DNA of 64,000 nucleotides from CALCKU01 sp964534845 (GCA_964534845.1 CAZHPV010000001.1:62001-126000); one strand, 5' to 3'. Shown: positions 8,358 to 17,257, counted from the stretch's first letter. Numbers and translations: made by a program. Notes: generated by a model from the sequence alone, not told the origin.

Positions 8358-9337
8358 GCGGCGTACAGACATTAATCGTCCCCGAGACGGATGCGGGATC
8401 GCGCTTGGACCGGTGGTTTAAGCGGTTATTTCCGCATATCCCGCACGGCCGTGTTGAAAAATTACTGCGTACGGGCCAATTGCGCGTGGATGGAAAGCGC
8501 GCCAAAGGCAATCTGCGTCTTGAAGGCGGTCAAACGGTACGTATTCCGCCTTTGCCCGATCCGTCGGAAATGCGGCAAACGCCGCAAATGGGTCAGGCTG
8601 ATATTGACTTTATGCGCAGCCTTGTCCTTTACGAGGACGATGAGCTTATTGCGCTAAACAAACCTGCAGGTTTGGCGGTTCAGGGGGGAACAAAAACAAC
8701 ACGTCATATTGACGGCTTATTGCCCGCATTGGGGCCGGGATGTCGTCTGGTACACCGCCTTGACCGCGATACGAGCGGGGTTTTGCTTATTGCTAAATCG
8801 GCTGCGAGTGCAGCGCGGGCGGGGCGGGCTTTTCAAAGTCGGCGGGCCGAGAAGATTTATTGGGGTGTCACAAATGGTGTGCCTAAACCGGCAGAGGGCG
8901 AGATCAAGGGCTATGTTGCCAAAGGCGTCCTTGATAACCGGTTTGGCAATAAACATGCGGGCAAAGAAGTTATGCAGGCTGTGCGGCACGGAAGTGACGG
9001 GGCTAAACATGCCAGAACGCTTTACCGTATTGTTGCAAAAGCAGGCCAAAAAGCCGGATGGGTGGTTATGCAACCGCTAACAGGCCGCACCCATCAATTA
9101 CGCTTACATATGCAGCTTCTGGGTACGCCCTTAGTAGGCGATCCCAAATATCTTACAGATCGTCCGGCCCCTATCGGACTGGACAAAAGATTACATTTAC
9201 ATGCTTTTTCTATACGCCTGCCGCGGCCAGACCAGCGTGATTTGTTTATTAAAGCCCCGCTTGATAACAGCCTTATTCAGAGTTTTGCCAGTCTTGGGTT
9301 TGAGCCGAATATGCCGATTGAAGCCTTTGAACTATAG
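8354..9337 (+). CDS. rluC: RluA-family 23S rRNA pseudouridine synthase (RluC-like)
   Basis: A 327-residue protein with an N-terminal S4 RNA-binding domain (about 13-70) and a pseudouridine synthase domain. The catalytic aspartate is Asp137 in VHRLDRDTSG, and PLTGRTHQLRLH is the second family motif. RluC modifies three uridines in 23S rRNA; RluD or another RluA paralogue cannot be fully excluded by reading alone. No ATG or GTG is available near the N terminus, so the start is the TTG at 8354 whose last bases overlap the crcB stop (TTGA). Atp12 follows 2 bases later. Confidence 0.88.
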   Translation: MSGVQTLIVPETDAGSRLDRWFKRLFPHIPHGRVEKLLRTGQLRVDGKRAKGNLRLEGGQTVRIPPLPDPSEMRQTPQMGQADIDFMRSLVLYEDDELIALNKPAGLAVQGGTKTTRHIDGLLPALGPGCRLVHRLDRDTSGVLLIAKSAASAARAGRAFQSRRAEKIYWGVTNGVPKPAEGEIKGYVAKGVLDNRFGNKHAGKEVMQAVRHGSDGAKHARTLYRIVAKAGQKAGWVVMQPLTGRTHQLRLHMQLLGTPLVGDPKYLTDRPAPIGLDKRLHLHAFSIRLPRPDQRDLFIKAPLDNSLIQSFASLGFEPNMPIEAFEL

Positions 9338-9339
9338 CT

Positions 9340-10056
9340 ATGGCGAAACGCTTTTATAAACATGTCAGCGTAAAGGCGGTGGACCGTCAGCCTAGATTGG
9401 TAGGAGAACATAACGAAAAGACTTACGGTGTTTTCCTTGATGACCGAGAGCTTAAAACCCCCGGAAAGCACCCTTTGCATGTGACCAACAAGGCGCATGC
9501 AGAGATTATTGCCCGCGAGTGGGACGCGCAAAGTGAGACGATTGAACCTCATAAAATGCCTGCAACCCGTTTGGCAAATGTGGCCTTAGAACAAACGCCA
9601 AAAAACAGGGAGCAGGTGATTAATGAGGGCTGTAATTATGCCCGTTCTGATCTTTTATGTTACCGCGCAGACGGGCCTGCTGTGCTAAGTGAGCGCCAAG
9701 ATGCTTTATGGGGACCATGGGTGGCTTGGGCAGAAGGGCAAGGGATAGCCCTGAATGTGACCACGAGCATAATTGCTATACCGCAAGACGAGGCGTCGAT
9801 AATGAAAGTCAAAGCCCGTTTAGAGGCAATGGATAATCTGGATTTGACATTATGCGTGCATTTTATAGCGGTTTTTGGGTCGGCCATTTTAGGTCTTGCC
9901 GTGCTCGCGCGGGATATTTCCGCCGCTGACGCCTTTGAACTTTCCCGCCTTGATGCCATATGGCAGTCGGAACAATGGGGCGTCGATGAAGAGGCCCAGC
10001 GGACGGCGGCCGCATTGCGAGAAGACATTATGGCTTTATCCGAATTTATTATCTGA
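9340..10056 (+). CDS. Atp12-family F1-ATPase assembly chaperone
   Basis: A 238-residue protein of the ATP12 family. In mitochondria Atp12 binds the F1 alpha subunit before assembly; alphaproteobacterial members are assumed to help F1 assembly. Family signs are KTPGKHPLHV, REWDAQSETIEPHKMPATRLAN and RSDLLCYRAD, with a conserved TTSI segment later. Length is typical. The gene starts 2 bases after the rluC stop, in a run crcB-rluC-atp12-osmC with very little spacing. This gene is one of the markers for an alphaproteobacterial origin. Confidence 0.92.
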   Translation: MAKRFYKHVSVKAVDRQPRLVGEHNEKTYGVFLDDRELKTPGKHPLHVTNKAHAEIIAREWDAQSETIEPHKMPATRLANVALEQTPKNREQVINEGCNYARSDLLCYRADGPAVLSERQDALWGPWVAWAEGQGIALNVTTSIIAIPQDEASIMKVKARLEAMDNLDLTLCVHFIAVFGSAILGLAVLARDISAADAFELSRLDAIWQSEQWGVDEEAQRTAAALREDIMALSEFII

Positions 10057-10068
10057 CAAGGAGATATT

Positions 10069-10476
10069 ATGGCCCAGCCCGTTATTGTTAAAGAACGCCC
10101 CGGCGGCATTTACACGAATGATGTGATGACAGGGCGTCATCATCTTTATGCCGATGAACCCGAGACTTTTGGAAGTGCTGATCTTGGCCCGACACCTTTT
10201 GAGTATTTATGCGCCGCTCTTGGGGCCTGTACGACAATTACCTTGCGTATGTATGCCGAAAGAAAGAAATGGTCTGTTGAGCATTTAAGTGTGGAAGTGA
10301 GGCACAAAAAAATATCCTCTGGCGAAGGGCCGGCCCGAGATGTTTTTACCCGTGATATTACTATCCTTGGTGATGTGGATGCCGCCCAGCGTGCTCGCAT
10401 GATCGCGATTGCAGATAAATGCCCCGTCCATAAAACCCTATCGGCCAGCTCTGAGATTGTTACGCAAGGGGTTTAA
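10069..10476 (+). CDS. OsmC-family protein (peroxiredoxin-like)
   Basis: A 135-residue OsmC/Ohr-fold protein. The two redox cysteines are Cys54 in LGACTTITLRMYA and Cys118 in KCPVHKTL, matching the OsmC-like branch that reduces organic hydroperoxides. The start ATG has a strong AAGGAGAT ribosome site at 10058-10065. It is the last gene of the crcB-rluC-atp12 run and converges on the GH5 gene. The exact substrate is not predictable. Confidence 0.9.
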   Translation: MAQPVIVKERPGGIYTNDVMTGRHHLYADEPETFGSADLGPTPFEYLCAALGACTTITLRMYAERKKWSVEHLSVEVRHKKISSGEGPARDVFTRDITILGDVDAAQRARMIAIADKCPVHKTLSASSEIVTQGV

Positions 10477-10527
10477 GCCTTTATCAAATTTATGTTCGCC
10501 GTTTCGGTAGCGCCGAAGACGTCCTCG

Positions 10528-11613
10528 CTAGGGCTGTCCGGTTAAAGCGTTCAAGACACCGGGTTTCCAGCGGTTATTTTTGATATCAAATAGAGAAAAG
10601 GCGCCGGCAAAATCCCAAACGCACCAGCTAAAGCCCGAGCTTTCTATGGCGCGGCGTCTATGGGCTAACCAATTGGCCCGCGCGCGCGCGTCTATTCTGT
10701 CTATAACGCCGAACTCCCCGACAAGTACCTGACGACGGGCGCGTGAGGCAAAGCCATTGGCCAAGCTATACGTGTCTTTGAGGTCTTGATAATCAGCACG
10801 GGAGCCCCATTGCGTGCCCATTGGAAAGACCGGGTCCATCCACTCGGCACCTTGATGTGTAAAAGCATGAGGTCCGTAATCATGAAAAGTTGCTATGACA
10901 TTCGGATCTGCGGGCCAGTTTATCGCCCCGAGCGTATCAACAGAATTCCAACTATTGCCGCCAATGATAATGGGGCGTGTCGGATTGGTTCGCCGTATCA
11001 TAGGAATGATTTGCGCGTAAATCTGATTTAAATCAGAATTTGAGATAGCCCGCGTAGGTTCATTTAAAATTTCAAAATAAACATTAGAGGGTGCTCCCCG
11101 GAAAACAGTAGAAATTTGTCCCCAAATGGCTTGAAAACGCGCAAATTCCTGTCTTGGATTATTGATGAAATCCTCATAGTGATGCACGTCGATTATAACG
11201 CCCAGACCATTGGCTTGGGCTTGCCCGACGACTTGTTTGATGCGCTCCATAAAGGGTCGGGCAATACGGAAAGGGGGGCGGCTTTGTGTATGGGCATCCC
11301 ATTTTATGGGAATACGGACAGTATCAAATCCCGCCTGTTTAATATATTGAAAGTGACGGGCCTCTATCTTATAGCCCCAGTCCCCTTCATTTTCCGCCTC
11401 TAAGGCATTTCCCATATTAATACATCGCCGTGCCTGAAAAGGCGAGGGCACTGCGTAAGCACCCTGAAGGGAAGCGGTTTTAACCGTTCTATCCGCAGTT
11501 ATTGCATCTGTGGGTATTTGAGCGGCGGATGTGTCAGCGGTTTCAATGCGGGAACAGGCCGCCAGTACGCCCAATAGGGCCATACACGCTAAAGCTGATT
11601 TTTTAAAACGCAT
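10528..11613 (-). CDS. Glycoside hydrolase family 5 (cellulase-like) lipoprotein
   Basis: About 361 residues. The N terminus has a lipoprotein signal with lipobox LAAC (Cys20), so the enzyme is probably anchored to an envelope membrane. The GH5 (beta/alpha)8 barrel shows the acid/base Glu185 in FEILNEPTR and the nucleophile Glu300 in LVGEFGVID, plus DTVRIPIKW and DVHHYEDF. GH5 enzymes hydrolyse beta-1,4-glucans or mannans; specificity cannot be assigned. I start at the ATG at 11613; an in-frame TTG four codons upstream is less likely. No carbohydrate-binding module or polysaccharide locus is next to it. It may serve cell-surface glucan remodelling or scavenging. Confidence 0.9.
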   Translation of the reverse strand: MRFKKSALACMALLGVLAACSRIETADTSAAQIPTDAITADRTVKTASLQGAYAVPSPFQARRCINMGNALEAENEGDWGYKIEARHFQYIKQAGFDTVRIPIKWDAHTQSRPPFRIARPFMERIKQVVGQAQANGLGVIIDVHHYEDFINNPRQEFARFQAIWGQISTVFRGAPSNVYFEILNEPTRAISNSDLNQIYAQIIPMIRRTNPTRPIIIGGNSWNSVDTLGAINWPADPNVIATFHDYGPHAFTHQGAEWMDPVFPMGTQWGSRADYQDLKDTYSLANGFASRARRQVLVGEFGVIDRIDARARANWLAHRRRAIESSGFSWCVWDFAGAFSLFDIKNNRWKPGVLNALTGQP

Positions 11614-11751
11614 AGATATATACAACCTAAAGATGAAGTTAAGTCAATACTAATTAAAGGATCAGATGCAGGAATAACACCAAAACACCTAAGGAACTGT
11701 AATTTTAAAAGCATTATTTGCAATCAGCGCGGAAAATGTAGATAGGGGGGC

Positions 11752-12261
11752 ATGAAGAAAATATTTCTATCTCCAGCAGGCCGTATGGGACGCCGTGAAT
11801 TTTGGGTAGGCATTCTCGGGCTGTTTCTTTTCGTTTGCGCGGTCAATTTTTACTTGCGGCAGTTTCCGGCGCTTGAAGTGTCATTTTGGATTGCGCTTAT
11901 CTTTCCCTTTCTGGTTTTGCATATGAGTTACGCCATTTATGGAACTCGCTTGCATGATATGGGGCGGAGTTTTTGGCCTCTTACGCTCTTAATTGTCCTG
12001 ATTATACTCCTGACGATATTCATCATGTTGGCTTTTGGGGGCGCTGAATATTTCGCTGAATTTGCACGGTATGAACGCAAGGCTGTGATTGACGAGGCTG
12101 AACGGGAGCGGTTGATAACACAATATCAGCAAAATTTGGCCGAGAGTCATGCCAATATGATTTTGTCGCTCAGCTCGACGGCTCTGATTGTGGCTTTTAC
12201 GCTTTGGTGCGGTGTTTCAAAACCTGACCCAAAGGCTAATCGTTACGGCCCGCCGCTATAA
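11752..12261 (+). CDS. DUF805 family inner membrane protein
   Basis: A 169-residue membrane protein. The N-terminal GRMGRREFW, the central RLHDMGRSFW and the terminal DPKANRYGP are the recognisable blocks of DUF805 (YhaH-type) proteins. Four hydrophobic segments are apparent; a charged, coiled-coil-prone stretch (about residues 103-130) separates the last two. Function of the family is not known. A second DUF805 gene follows after 66 bases, so the two are probably a tandem pair. Confidence 0.88.
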   Translation: MKKIFLSPAGRMGRREFWVGILGLFLFVCAVNFYLRQFPALEVSFWIALIFPFLVLHMSYAIYGTRLHDMGRSFWPLTLLIVLIILLTIFIMLAFGGAEYFAEFARYERKAVIDEAERERLITQYQQNLAESHANMILSLSSTALIVAFTLWCGVSKPDPKANRYGPPL

Positions 12262-12327
12262 GGATTTGCAATTTCTTGCAAACGTCGTGATAATTCAGCT
12301 TTAAATTACAAAAGATAGGAGAGGACA

Positions 12328-12807
12328 ATGGAGACTTATCTGAACCCACAAGGTCGGTTAAATCCGGCCGAATTTATAAAGGGCGGGTCTCTCCTGATTG
12401 TCTTGGGTGTCATTCTATCTTTACTCCAGCAACTGGGTATCGCCATTATAATGGTGTTGTCTAATCTTGTTATAATTTTCATGTTCTATCTTTGGGTCGT
12501 CTTATGGATTAAGCGCTTTCACCAAGCGGGCCGGTCGGGTGTGTTTGCGCTCATCCCGATTATTTTATTTCCGATTGGTTTATATTTCACGGCATCTTTC
12601 ATTTTCGCCGAAGAATTTAAAACGCTGATGGAAGCTTATGAAAGCGACATTAGTATTGAAGATCTCGCCCTATTAATGGACGACTTAGTCAAACCTAAAG
12701 AGGTTTTGTATCTATTGGTCGCTACACTTTACAGCTTGGCATTTCTTCATATTTCTAACCGGTTGATCACGTCAGACCCCAACGATAATCAATACGGTCC
12801 AGCTTAG
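12328..12807 (+). CDS. DUF805-like inner membrane protein, second of a tandem pair
   Basis: A 159-residue protein that keeps the DUF805 architecture: an N-terminal YLNPQGRLNPAEF, a central KRFHQAGRSG and a terminal SDPNDNQYGPA. It is more diverged than its upstream neighbour. Several hydrophobic helices fill the sequence. A clean GGAGAGG ribosome site at 12318-12324 precedes the ATG. An ancient duplication followed by divergence is the simplest explanation for the pair. Confidence 0.82.
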   Translation: METYLNPQGRLNPAEFIKGGSLLIVLGVILSLLQQLGIAIIMVLSNLVIIFMFYLWVVLWIKRFHQAGRSGVFALIPIILFPIGLYFTASFIFAEEFKTLMEAYESDISIEDLALLMDDLVKPKEVLYLLVATLYSLAFLHISNRLITSDPNDNQYGPA

Positions 12808-12864
12808 CTTTTACGCTTAATTATCAAAGCTCTGCTCACGTACCTGTCTATGGTTGGGGCGTTA

Positions 12865-13533
12865 TCATACGGGCACTAGCGGCCCAAATAGCTTTTCAAA
12901 ATTAAGCGCTAAGGCCTCGTCCAGCACCTGCATGTCAATATCTTGGCCGAGCCTGTGCAGAGACGTTACGCCGTGCTCAGATATTCCGCACGGTATAATG
13001 CCATTAAAATGGGAGAGGTCCGGATTAAGATTAATACTGATACCGTGGAAGCTAACCCATTTTTTTAAGCGCACACCAATAGCGGCAATTTTTTCCTCAA
13101 CGCCGTCCTCATGTGTTACCCAAACTCCGACGCGTTTCGGCTTTGTGGCGGTTTCCACACTAAAAGTGGCCAGACTATTTATTATCCAGCGCTCAAGGCC
13201 CCTGACAAAGGCGGACACATCCCGCCCGCGTTTTCTAAGGTCTAGCATGACATAGGCCACGCGCTGCCCGGGTCCGTGATAGGTATATTGCCCCCCGCGT
13301 CCCGTTTTAAACACATCGAACCTATCTGGACGGATAAGGTCGCCCGGCTTGGCACTTGTTCCGGCTGTATAAAGCGGGGGATGCTCAAGCAGCCATATCA
13401 TTTCCGGTGCTGTCCCAGACGCGATCTCCTGGGCGCGAACTTTCATAAAGTGCTCGGCTTTCTGGTACGGGGTTAAACCCGGCGATACCGTCCAGACGAT
13501 CGGGTCAGAGGCATAAAGGCTGTCATCATGCAT
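12865..13533 (-). CDS. lipB: Octanoyl-[acyl carrier protein]:protein N-octanoyltransferase
   Basis: A 222-residue LipB. It transfers the octanoyl group from acyl carrier protein to the lipoyl domains of pyruvate and 2-oxoglutarate dehydrogenases and the glycine cleavage H protein, before sulfur insertion by LipA. The family motif RGGQYTYHGPGQ is at about 79-90, Lys148 in KIAAIG and Cys182 in IIPCGI are the catalytic pair, and SFHGISINLNPDL is conserved. Length is normal and the start at 13533 is the first ATG. LipA is not in the window. Confidence 0.95.
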   Translation of the reverse strand: MHDDSLYASDPIVWTVSPGLTPYQKAEHFMKVRAQEIASGTAPEMIWLLEHPPLYTAGTSAKPGDLIRPDRFDVFKTGRGGQYTYHGPGQRVAYVMLDLRKRGRDVSAFVRGLERWIINSLATFSVETATKPKRVGVWVTHEDGVEEKIAAIGVRLKKWVSFHGISINLNPDLSHFNGIIPCGISEHGVTSLHRLGQDIDMQVLDEALALNFEKLFGPLVPV

Positions 13534-13647
13534 ATCGATTGATAAGGTCAGATTGATGACGAAATCAAGATAATAAGCGTGTCGTCAGGGCGCGTTTTTT
13601 ACTTCACAAAGCCAAAGGGAGTGGCTATACCGCCGCTTACTCAATGT

Positions 13648-13734
13648 GCGGCCGTGGCGGAATTGGTAGACGCGCAGCGTTGAGGTCGCTGTGGGGTAAA
13701 ACCCGTGGAAGTTCGAGTCTTCTCGGCCGCACCA
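13648..13734 (+). tRNA. tRNA-Leu (anticodon GAG)
   Basis: Acceptor arms GCGGCCG (13648-13654) and CGGCCGC (13724-13730) pair perfectly, followed by A73 and an encoded CCA. The anticodon stem CAGCG/CGCTG encloses loop TTGAGGT with anticodon GAG at 13682-13684. A long variable arm and the TTCGAGT T-loop identify a class II tRNA-Leu. It reads CUC and CUU leucine codons. Confidence 0.96.
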
Positions 13735-13906
13735 AATTTCTTCTGATAATGGACACGTAAGACCTTGTAATTGTTTAGGCCGAACGCCTACAGAGCAGGC
13801 CTTATCAGCCAAGGATATAACTTGACCTCGCCAGTCATTCTAAATTAGTGTCTATTAAACTTAATATAAGTTTTCATAAAAATTAGTAATTGGGAGGAGA
13901 TAGACA

Positions 13907-14371
13907 ATGTCTACATTTATGAAAGTCGGAGCCGCAATTTGCATAGTCGCATTGTCGGCCTGCTCAACAAGTGAAGCGGCTAAGCAAACCAGAGATACAT
14001 CTTCAGCGGTTGTAAATGCCCCTGCAAAAGCTTTTAATTTGAAGAAGGCGGAAATTCCAGCATATCTGACCGACCTTGGTAATCCCTATGAGGGTGGGCG
14101 TTTTAGTTCTTGCGCTACACTGTCTGCAGAGGTTGCTCAATTAACCGAGTTTTTAGGACCTGATTGGGATTCACCAGATCATTACAGCAATAATAAAAAG
14201 GGCGTGAGTAAGGGCGAATTTTTTGACTCAATACTGCCCTATGGCGGCGTAGCCCGTCTTGTTTCGGGCGCGAGCAAACATGAGAAAAAGGTTCTGGAAT
14301 CTATCGATTATGCCAGTGTGCGCCGGGCGCATTTAAAGACGATAGCGGTCAGCAAGGGGTGTCCGCTTTAA
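13907..14371 (+). CDS. Hypothetical lipoprotein
   Basis: A 154-residue protein with a lipoprotein signal (lipobox LSAC, Cys19), followed by a Ser/Thr/Ala-rich spacer and a compact domain from about residue 45. Two further cysteines (FSSCATL and KGCPL at the very end) may pair. A good GGAGGAGA ribosome site precedes the ATG. The block IPAYLTDLGNPY followed by a helical stretch gives the feel of a conserved alphaproteobacterial lipoprotein, but I do not know a function. It stands alone between tRNA-Leu and the monooxygenase. Confidence 0.72.
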   Translation: MSTFMKVGAAICIVALSACSTSEAAKQTRDTSSAVVNAPAKAFNLKKAEIPAYLTDLGNPYEGGRFSSCATLSAEVAQLTEFLGPDWDSPDHYSNNKKGVSKGEFFDSILPYGGVARLVSGASKHEKKVLESIDYASVRRAHLKTIAVSKGCPL

Positions 14372-14472
14372 CGCCCATAGCTTGATTTGAGACGTTATTG
14401 TCTATTGGGTCATATGCTTGGCGTTAGGTCGCAACTAAACCCATATTGATTAGCGCGGGTCAAAAACGAGCT

Positions 14473-15684
14473 ATGAAAATTATCATTGCAGGCGGAGGTA
14501 TTGGCGGTCTAACCACAGCTTTGTGCTGCGTTCATTTCGGTCATGACGTCACTATATTAGAGCAGGCCTCCGAATTCTCCGAGATAGGGGCGGGCATTCA
14601 GATCCCGCCCAATGCCATGAAAGTATTTTGCGCACTGGGCGTGGACGGCCTTATAACACAAAATGCCTTTCAACCCAGCTCTATCGAAGCGCGCATGGGT
14701 GAGAGTGGCCGCTCTATTTTTACCATACCTTTGGCAGATCAGTCTGTAAAAAGGTGGGGCGCTTCCTATCTTCATCTTCACCGCGCCGATTATATCAAGG
14801 CGCTTAAACAGGCTTTGCGTAAGCGCGCACCCAAGGCCTTGCAGTTAGGTGCGGCTGTTAGAGCCTATAGCCATCAGTCTGGACAGCTTAGTGTTACGTT
14901 AGAGGATGGTCGGCAAGTCTTTGGCGATGTCCTTATAGGCGCTGACGGGATTAGGTCGACTATTCGGGCGCAAATGTTTGGGTCTGATAAAGCGGTGTTT
15001 ACGGGTAATGTCGCGTGGCGCGCTGTCCTGCCCCTTGCGGCGCTCGGAGCAAACCCTCCAAACCCAACGGCTTGTGCTTGGATGGGGCGGGGGCGTCACG
15101 CTGTGACCTATAGAGTGCGGCGTGGAGAGTTGGCGAATTTTGTCGGCGTTGTTGAGCGTAAGGACTGGACGGAGGAAAGCTGGACGGAAACGGGGACGAA
15201 AGAGGAGGCTTTGAAGGATTTCCAAGGATGGCATGAGACGATTATCACAATGTTAAAGGCGGTTCAGCCGGGCACACTTTACCGGTGGGCGTTATTTGAC
15301 CGTCCGCCTTTGCCTAATTGGTGCGACGGGCCTGTGACATTGCTGGGCGATGCCGCGCATCCCATGCTGCCCTTTTTGGCACAGGGAGCGGCAATGGCGG
15401 TTGAAGATGGTTGGGTGTTGGCGCGGGAGCTCTCAATAGCGGGACGACCAGTTGAAAAATCCCTAATGGCTTATCAAAAAAGCCGGCAGGCCCGTACCGC
15501 TCGCGCTCAAGCCGCCTCTAGAGCCAATATGAAAACCTTTCACCAAAACACGAGGACCGGACAAATCGCGACTTACGGGCCGATGTGGCTGGCTGGCAGG
15601 TGTGCTCCTGTCTTGGTCCATAAACGGATGGATTGGCTTTACGGTTTTGATGTAACCAAAGGTGAGGGTGCGCAAGCGGCCTAA
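14473..15684 (+). CDS. FAD-dependent monooxygenase (salicylate hydroxylase-like)
   Basis: A 403-residue class A flavoprotein monooxygenase. The dinucleotide-binding GGGIGG is at residues 7-12, the GADGIRS motif lies mid-protein, and LLGDAAHPMLPFLAQGAAMA is the FAD ribose-binding block with the family's GDAAHP. The overall form resembles salicylate 1-hydroxylase and zeaxanthin-epoxidase-like enzymes, which use NAD(P)H and oxygen to hydroxylate aromatic rings. The substrate is unknown. I start at the ATG at 14473, since the dinucleotide fold should begin there; a TTG 27 bases upstream is in frame. An enoyl-CoA hydratase relative follows after 121 bases. Confidence 0.88.
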   Translation: MKIIIAGGGIGGLTTALCCVHFGHDVTILEQASEFSEIGAGIQIPPNAMKVFCALGVDGLITQNAFQPSSIEARMGESGRSIFTIPLADQSVKRWGASYLHLHRADYIKALKQALRKRAPKALQLGAAVRAYSHQSGQLSVTLEDGRQVFGDVLIGADGIRSTIRAQMFGSDKAVFTGNVAWRAVLPLAALGANPPNPTACAWMGRGRHAVTYRVRRGELANFVGVVERKDWTEESWTETGTKEEALKDFQGWHETIITMLKAVQPGTLYRWALFDRPPLPNWCDGPVTLLGDAAHPMLPFLAQGAAMAVEDGWVLARELSIAGRPVEKSLMAYQKSRQARTARAQAASRANMKTFHQNTRTGQIATYGPMWLAGRCAPVLVHKRMDWLYGFDVTKGEGAQAA

Positions 15685-15805
15685 AATGAGCCTGAACGCG
15701 CGTGTGGATTTACGCTTGGATTGCATGGGCTAGACTGACTTTACATTCCAAGGCAAAATGACCATCTTGATGGCATAACAGCTCAAATTTAGGATAGGCA
15801 GGGTT

Positions 15806-16600
15806 ATGAGTGAAATATTATCTACCCATTTTGATAAGACAGGCATTTTGAGACTGACCCTGCAAGATAATGCACGGCGTAATGCTTTGTCAGAAGCCAT
15901 GTTGAAAGCTCTTATAGCTGAAATTGGCAAAGCGTCCGAAATGCCGGATGTCAAAGTGATTATTTTGGCTGCACAAGGGCCAGCTTTTAGTTCCGGCCAT
16001 GACCTAAAAGATATGACGGCAAAGCGCGCGCAGGCGGACGGCGGACGTGATTATTTTGCCCATATTCTCACTCTGTGTTCGCAGCTTATGAAAGATATTA
16101 TTGCCTGCCCTAAACCGGTTATTGCTGAAGTTGCCGGTGTTGCCACGGCGGCGGGATGTCAATTAGTGGCCAGTTGTGATCTGGCTATAGCGGCCCAAAC
16201 CGCCCGTTTTAGCACGCCGGGGGTCCATATCGGCCTGTTTTGCTCAACGCCCATGGTAGCCCTTTCGCGCAATATTGCCCACAAACAGGCTATGGAAATG
16301 TTGCTAACCGGCGATATGATCAGCGCGCAACGAGCCCGGGATATTGGCTTGGTCAACAGGGTTGTGCCAGAGGCGGACCTCACGGAGGAAACCTTGTCCT
16401 TGGCCCAGCAAATCGCGGCCAAGTCCAGCCATACAATCGCTATTGGTAAACGGGCCTTTTATGAACAGGCGCAGATGGATTTAAAGCAAGCTTATGACTT
16501 TACGTCTGATGTTATGGTCAATAACATGCTTACGCCGGATGCCCGTGAAGGGATTGGCGCTTTTATCGAGAAACGAAAGCCAAAATGGTCTGACAGTTAG
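15806..16600 (+). CDS. Enoyl-CoA hydratase/isomerase family protein (ECHDC3-like)
   Basis: A 264-residue crotonase-fold protein. FSSGHDLKDM forms the first half of the oxyanion hole region, and AGVATAAGCQLVASCDLAIA the second. The block GVHIGLFCSTPMVALSRNI is characteristic of the ECHDC3-like subgroup, whose biochemical role is poorly defined. The usual catalytic glutamates of hydratase 1 are not obvious, so a different crotonase reaction is possible. It may act with the preceding monooxygenase, but the gap leaves that open. A possible antisense gene remnant lies just after it. Confidence 0.88.
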   Translation: MSEILSTHFDKTGILRLTLQDNARRNALSEAMLKALIAEIGKASEMPDVKVIILAAQGPAFSSGHDLKDMTAKRAQADGGRDYFAHILTLCSQLMKDIIACPKPVIAEVAGVATAAGCQLVASCDLAIAAQTARFSTPGVHIGLFCSTPMVALSRNIAHKQAMEMLLTGDMISAQRARDIGLVNRVVPEADLTEETLSLAQQIAAKSSHTIAIGKRAFYEQAQMDLKQAYDFTSDVMVNNMLTPDAREGIGAFIEKRKPKWSDS

Positions 16601-16742
16601 GCCGAAGATCCGTCTTATGAAAAGGCGGGCATGACATCGTTTAAAATCTCTTCAGCCCTTCTGGCTTCTTTTGGGCGCTCATGCCGCTATCAATCCAGTA
16701 GGCGGGGTTGTCCAAATTTAACATCATTTAAATGTGATCATC

Positions 16743-16808
16743 GGTGTACAGACTGTGTACTGACAAAAATCGATAAATGTCTATATCTGTAACAGAATGT
16801 GTACTGAC
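16743..16808 (+). promoter_or_regulatory. Direct repeats of TGTGTACTGAC upstream of a secreted protein
   Basis: GGTGTACAGAC (16743-16753) is followed directly by TGTGTACTGAC (16754-16764), and an exact copy of the latter is at 16798-16808. The start-to-start distances are 11 and 44 bases, both multiples of 11, so the copies would lie on one DNA face. This is what a multimeric regulator binding site looks like. The next gene starts at 16856. Confidence 0.4.
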
Positions 16809-16855
16809 TCTTACAAACAAATGTTTTAGCTACGTCCTAGCTTTCGGTGGGTGAT

Positions 16856-17257
16856 ATGAGCAAAATTAGATTAAAGGCAGCACTGGTGATGATACCAGCT
16901 TTGCTCATGGCGCAGCCATTATATGCGGCAGAGGCGGCTAGCCAGGCTGTGAGCGTACATAAGGCGTCTAATGGTCTATTGTCGGATTCATCGAAAAACA
17001 CCTCTCCAAACCCGATTGCAAATGCTAATGCGTCCAGAGCGGATGTGTGTGCCACGGGGCTTATGCCAGCGGCGCGTCATATTTTTAACGCCGTGTCCCC
17101 TAAGGTGGAACCTGATTCTAACCTGAAAAAATTAGTCAAGAAAGAAGTAAAACCGAAAGTATTTTCTGGTAAGTTGAGTGCGAAAGATGCGAAAAAGAGC
17201 GCTCAAGAGGCTACTATATGCTTGAGAATCCTAAAACATGGGGATACGAACCTATAA
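16856..17257 (+). CDS. Secreted hypothetical protein
   Basis: A 133-residue protein with a signal peptide (cleavage near LYAAEA), a Ser/Asn-rich middle and a Lys-rich C-terminal half with two cysteines (DVCATG and TICLRI). The start at 16856 follows GGTGG; a GTG three codons upstream is in frame. Its C terminus overlaps the upstream region of mlaA. No family recognised. It sits directly before the hopanoid transport genes and after repeated operator-like motifs. Confidence 0.55.
   Translation: MSKIRLKAALVMIPALLMAQPLYAAEAASQAVSVHKASNGLLSDSSKNTSPNPIANANASRADVCATGLMPAARHIFNAVSPKVEPDSNLKKLVKKEVKPKVFSGKLSAKDAKKSAQEATICLRILKHGDTNL

Noticed and set aside
10502..10516. TTCGG/CCGAA mini-hairpin between osmC and the GH5 gene
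   Set aside because: The stem is too short and has no T-run, so a terminator cannot be claimed.
13585..13812. Minus-strand open frame of 75 codons across tRNA-Leu
   Set aside because: It is the antisense of the tRNA and its flanks, a known false gene type, with no ribosome site.
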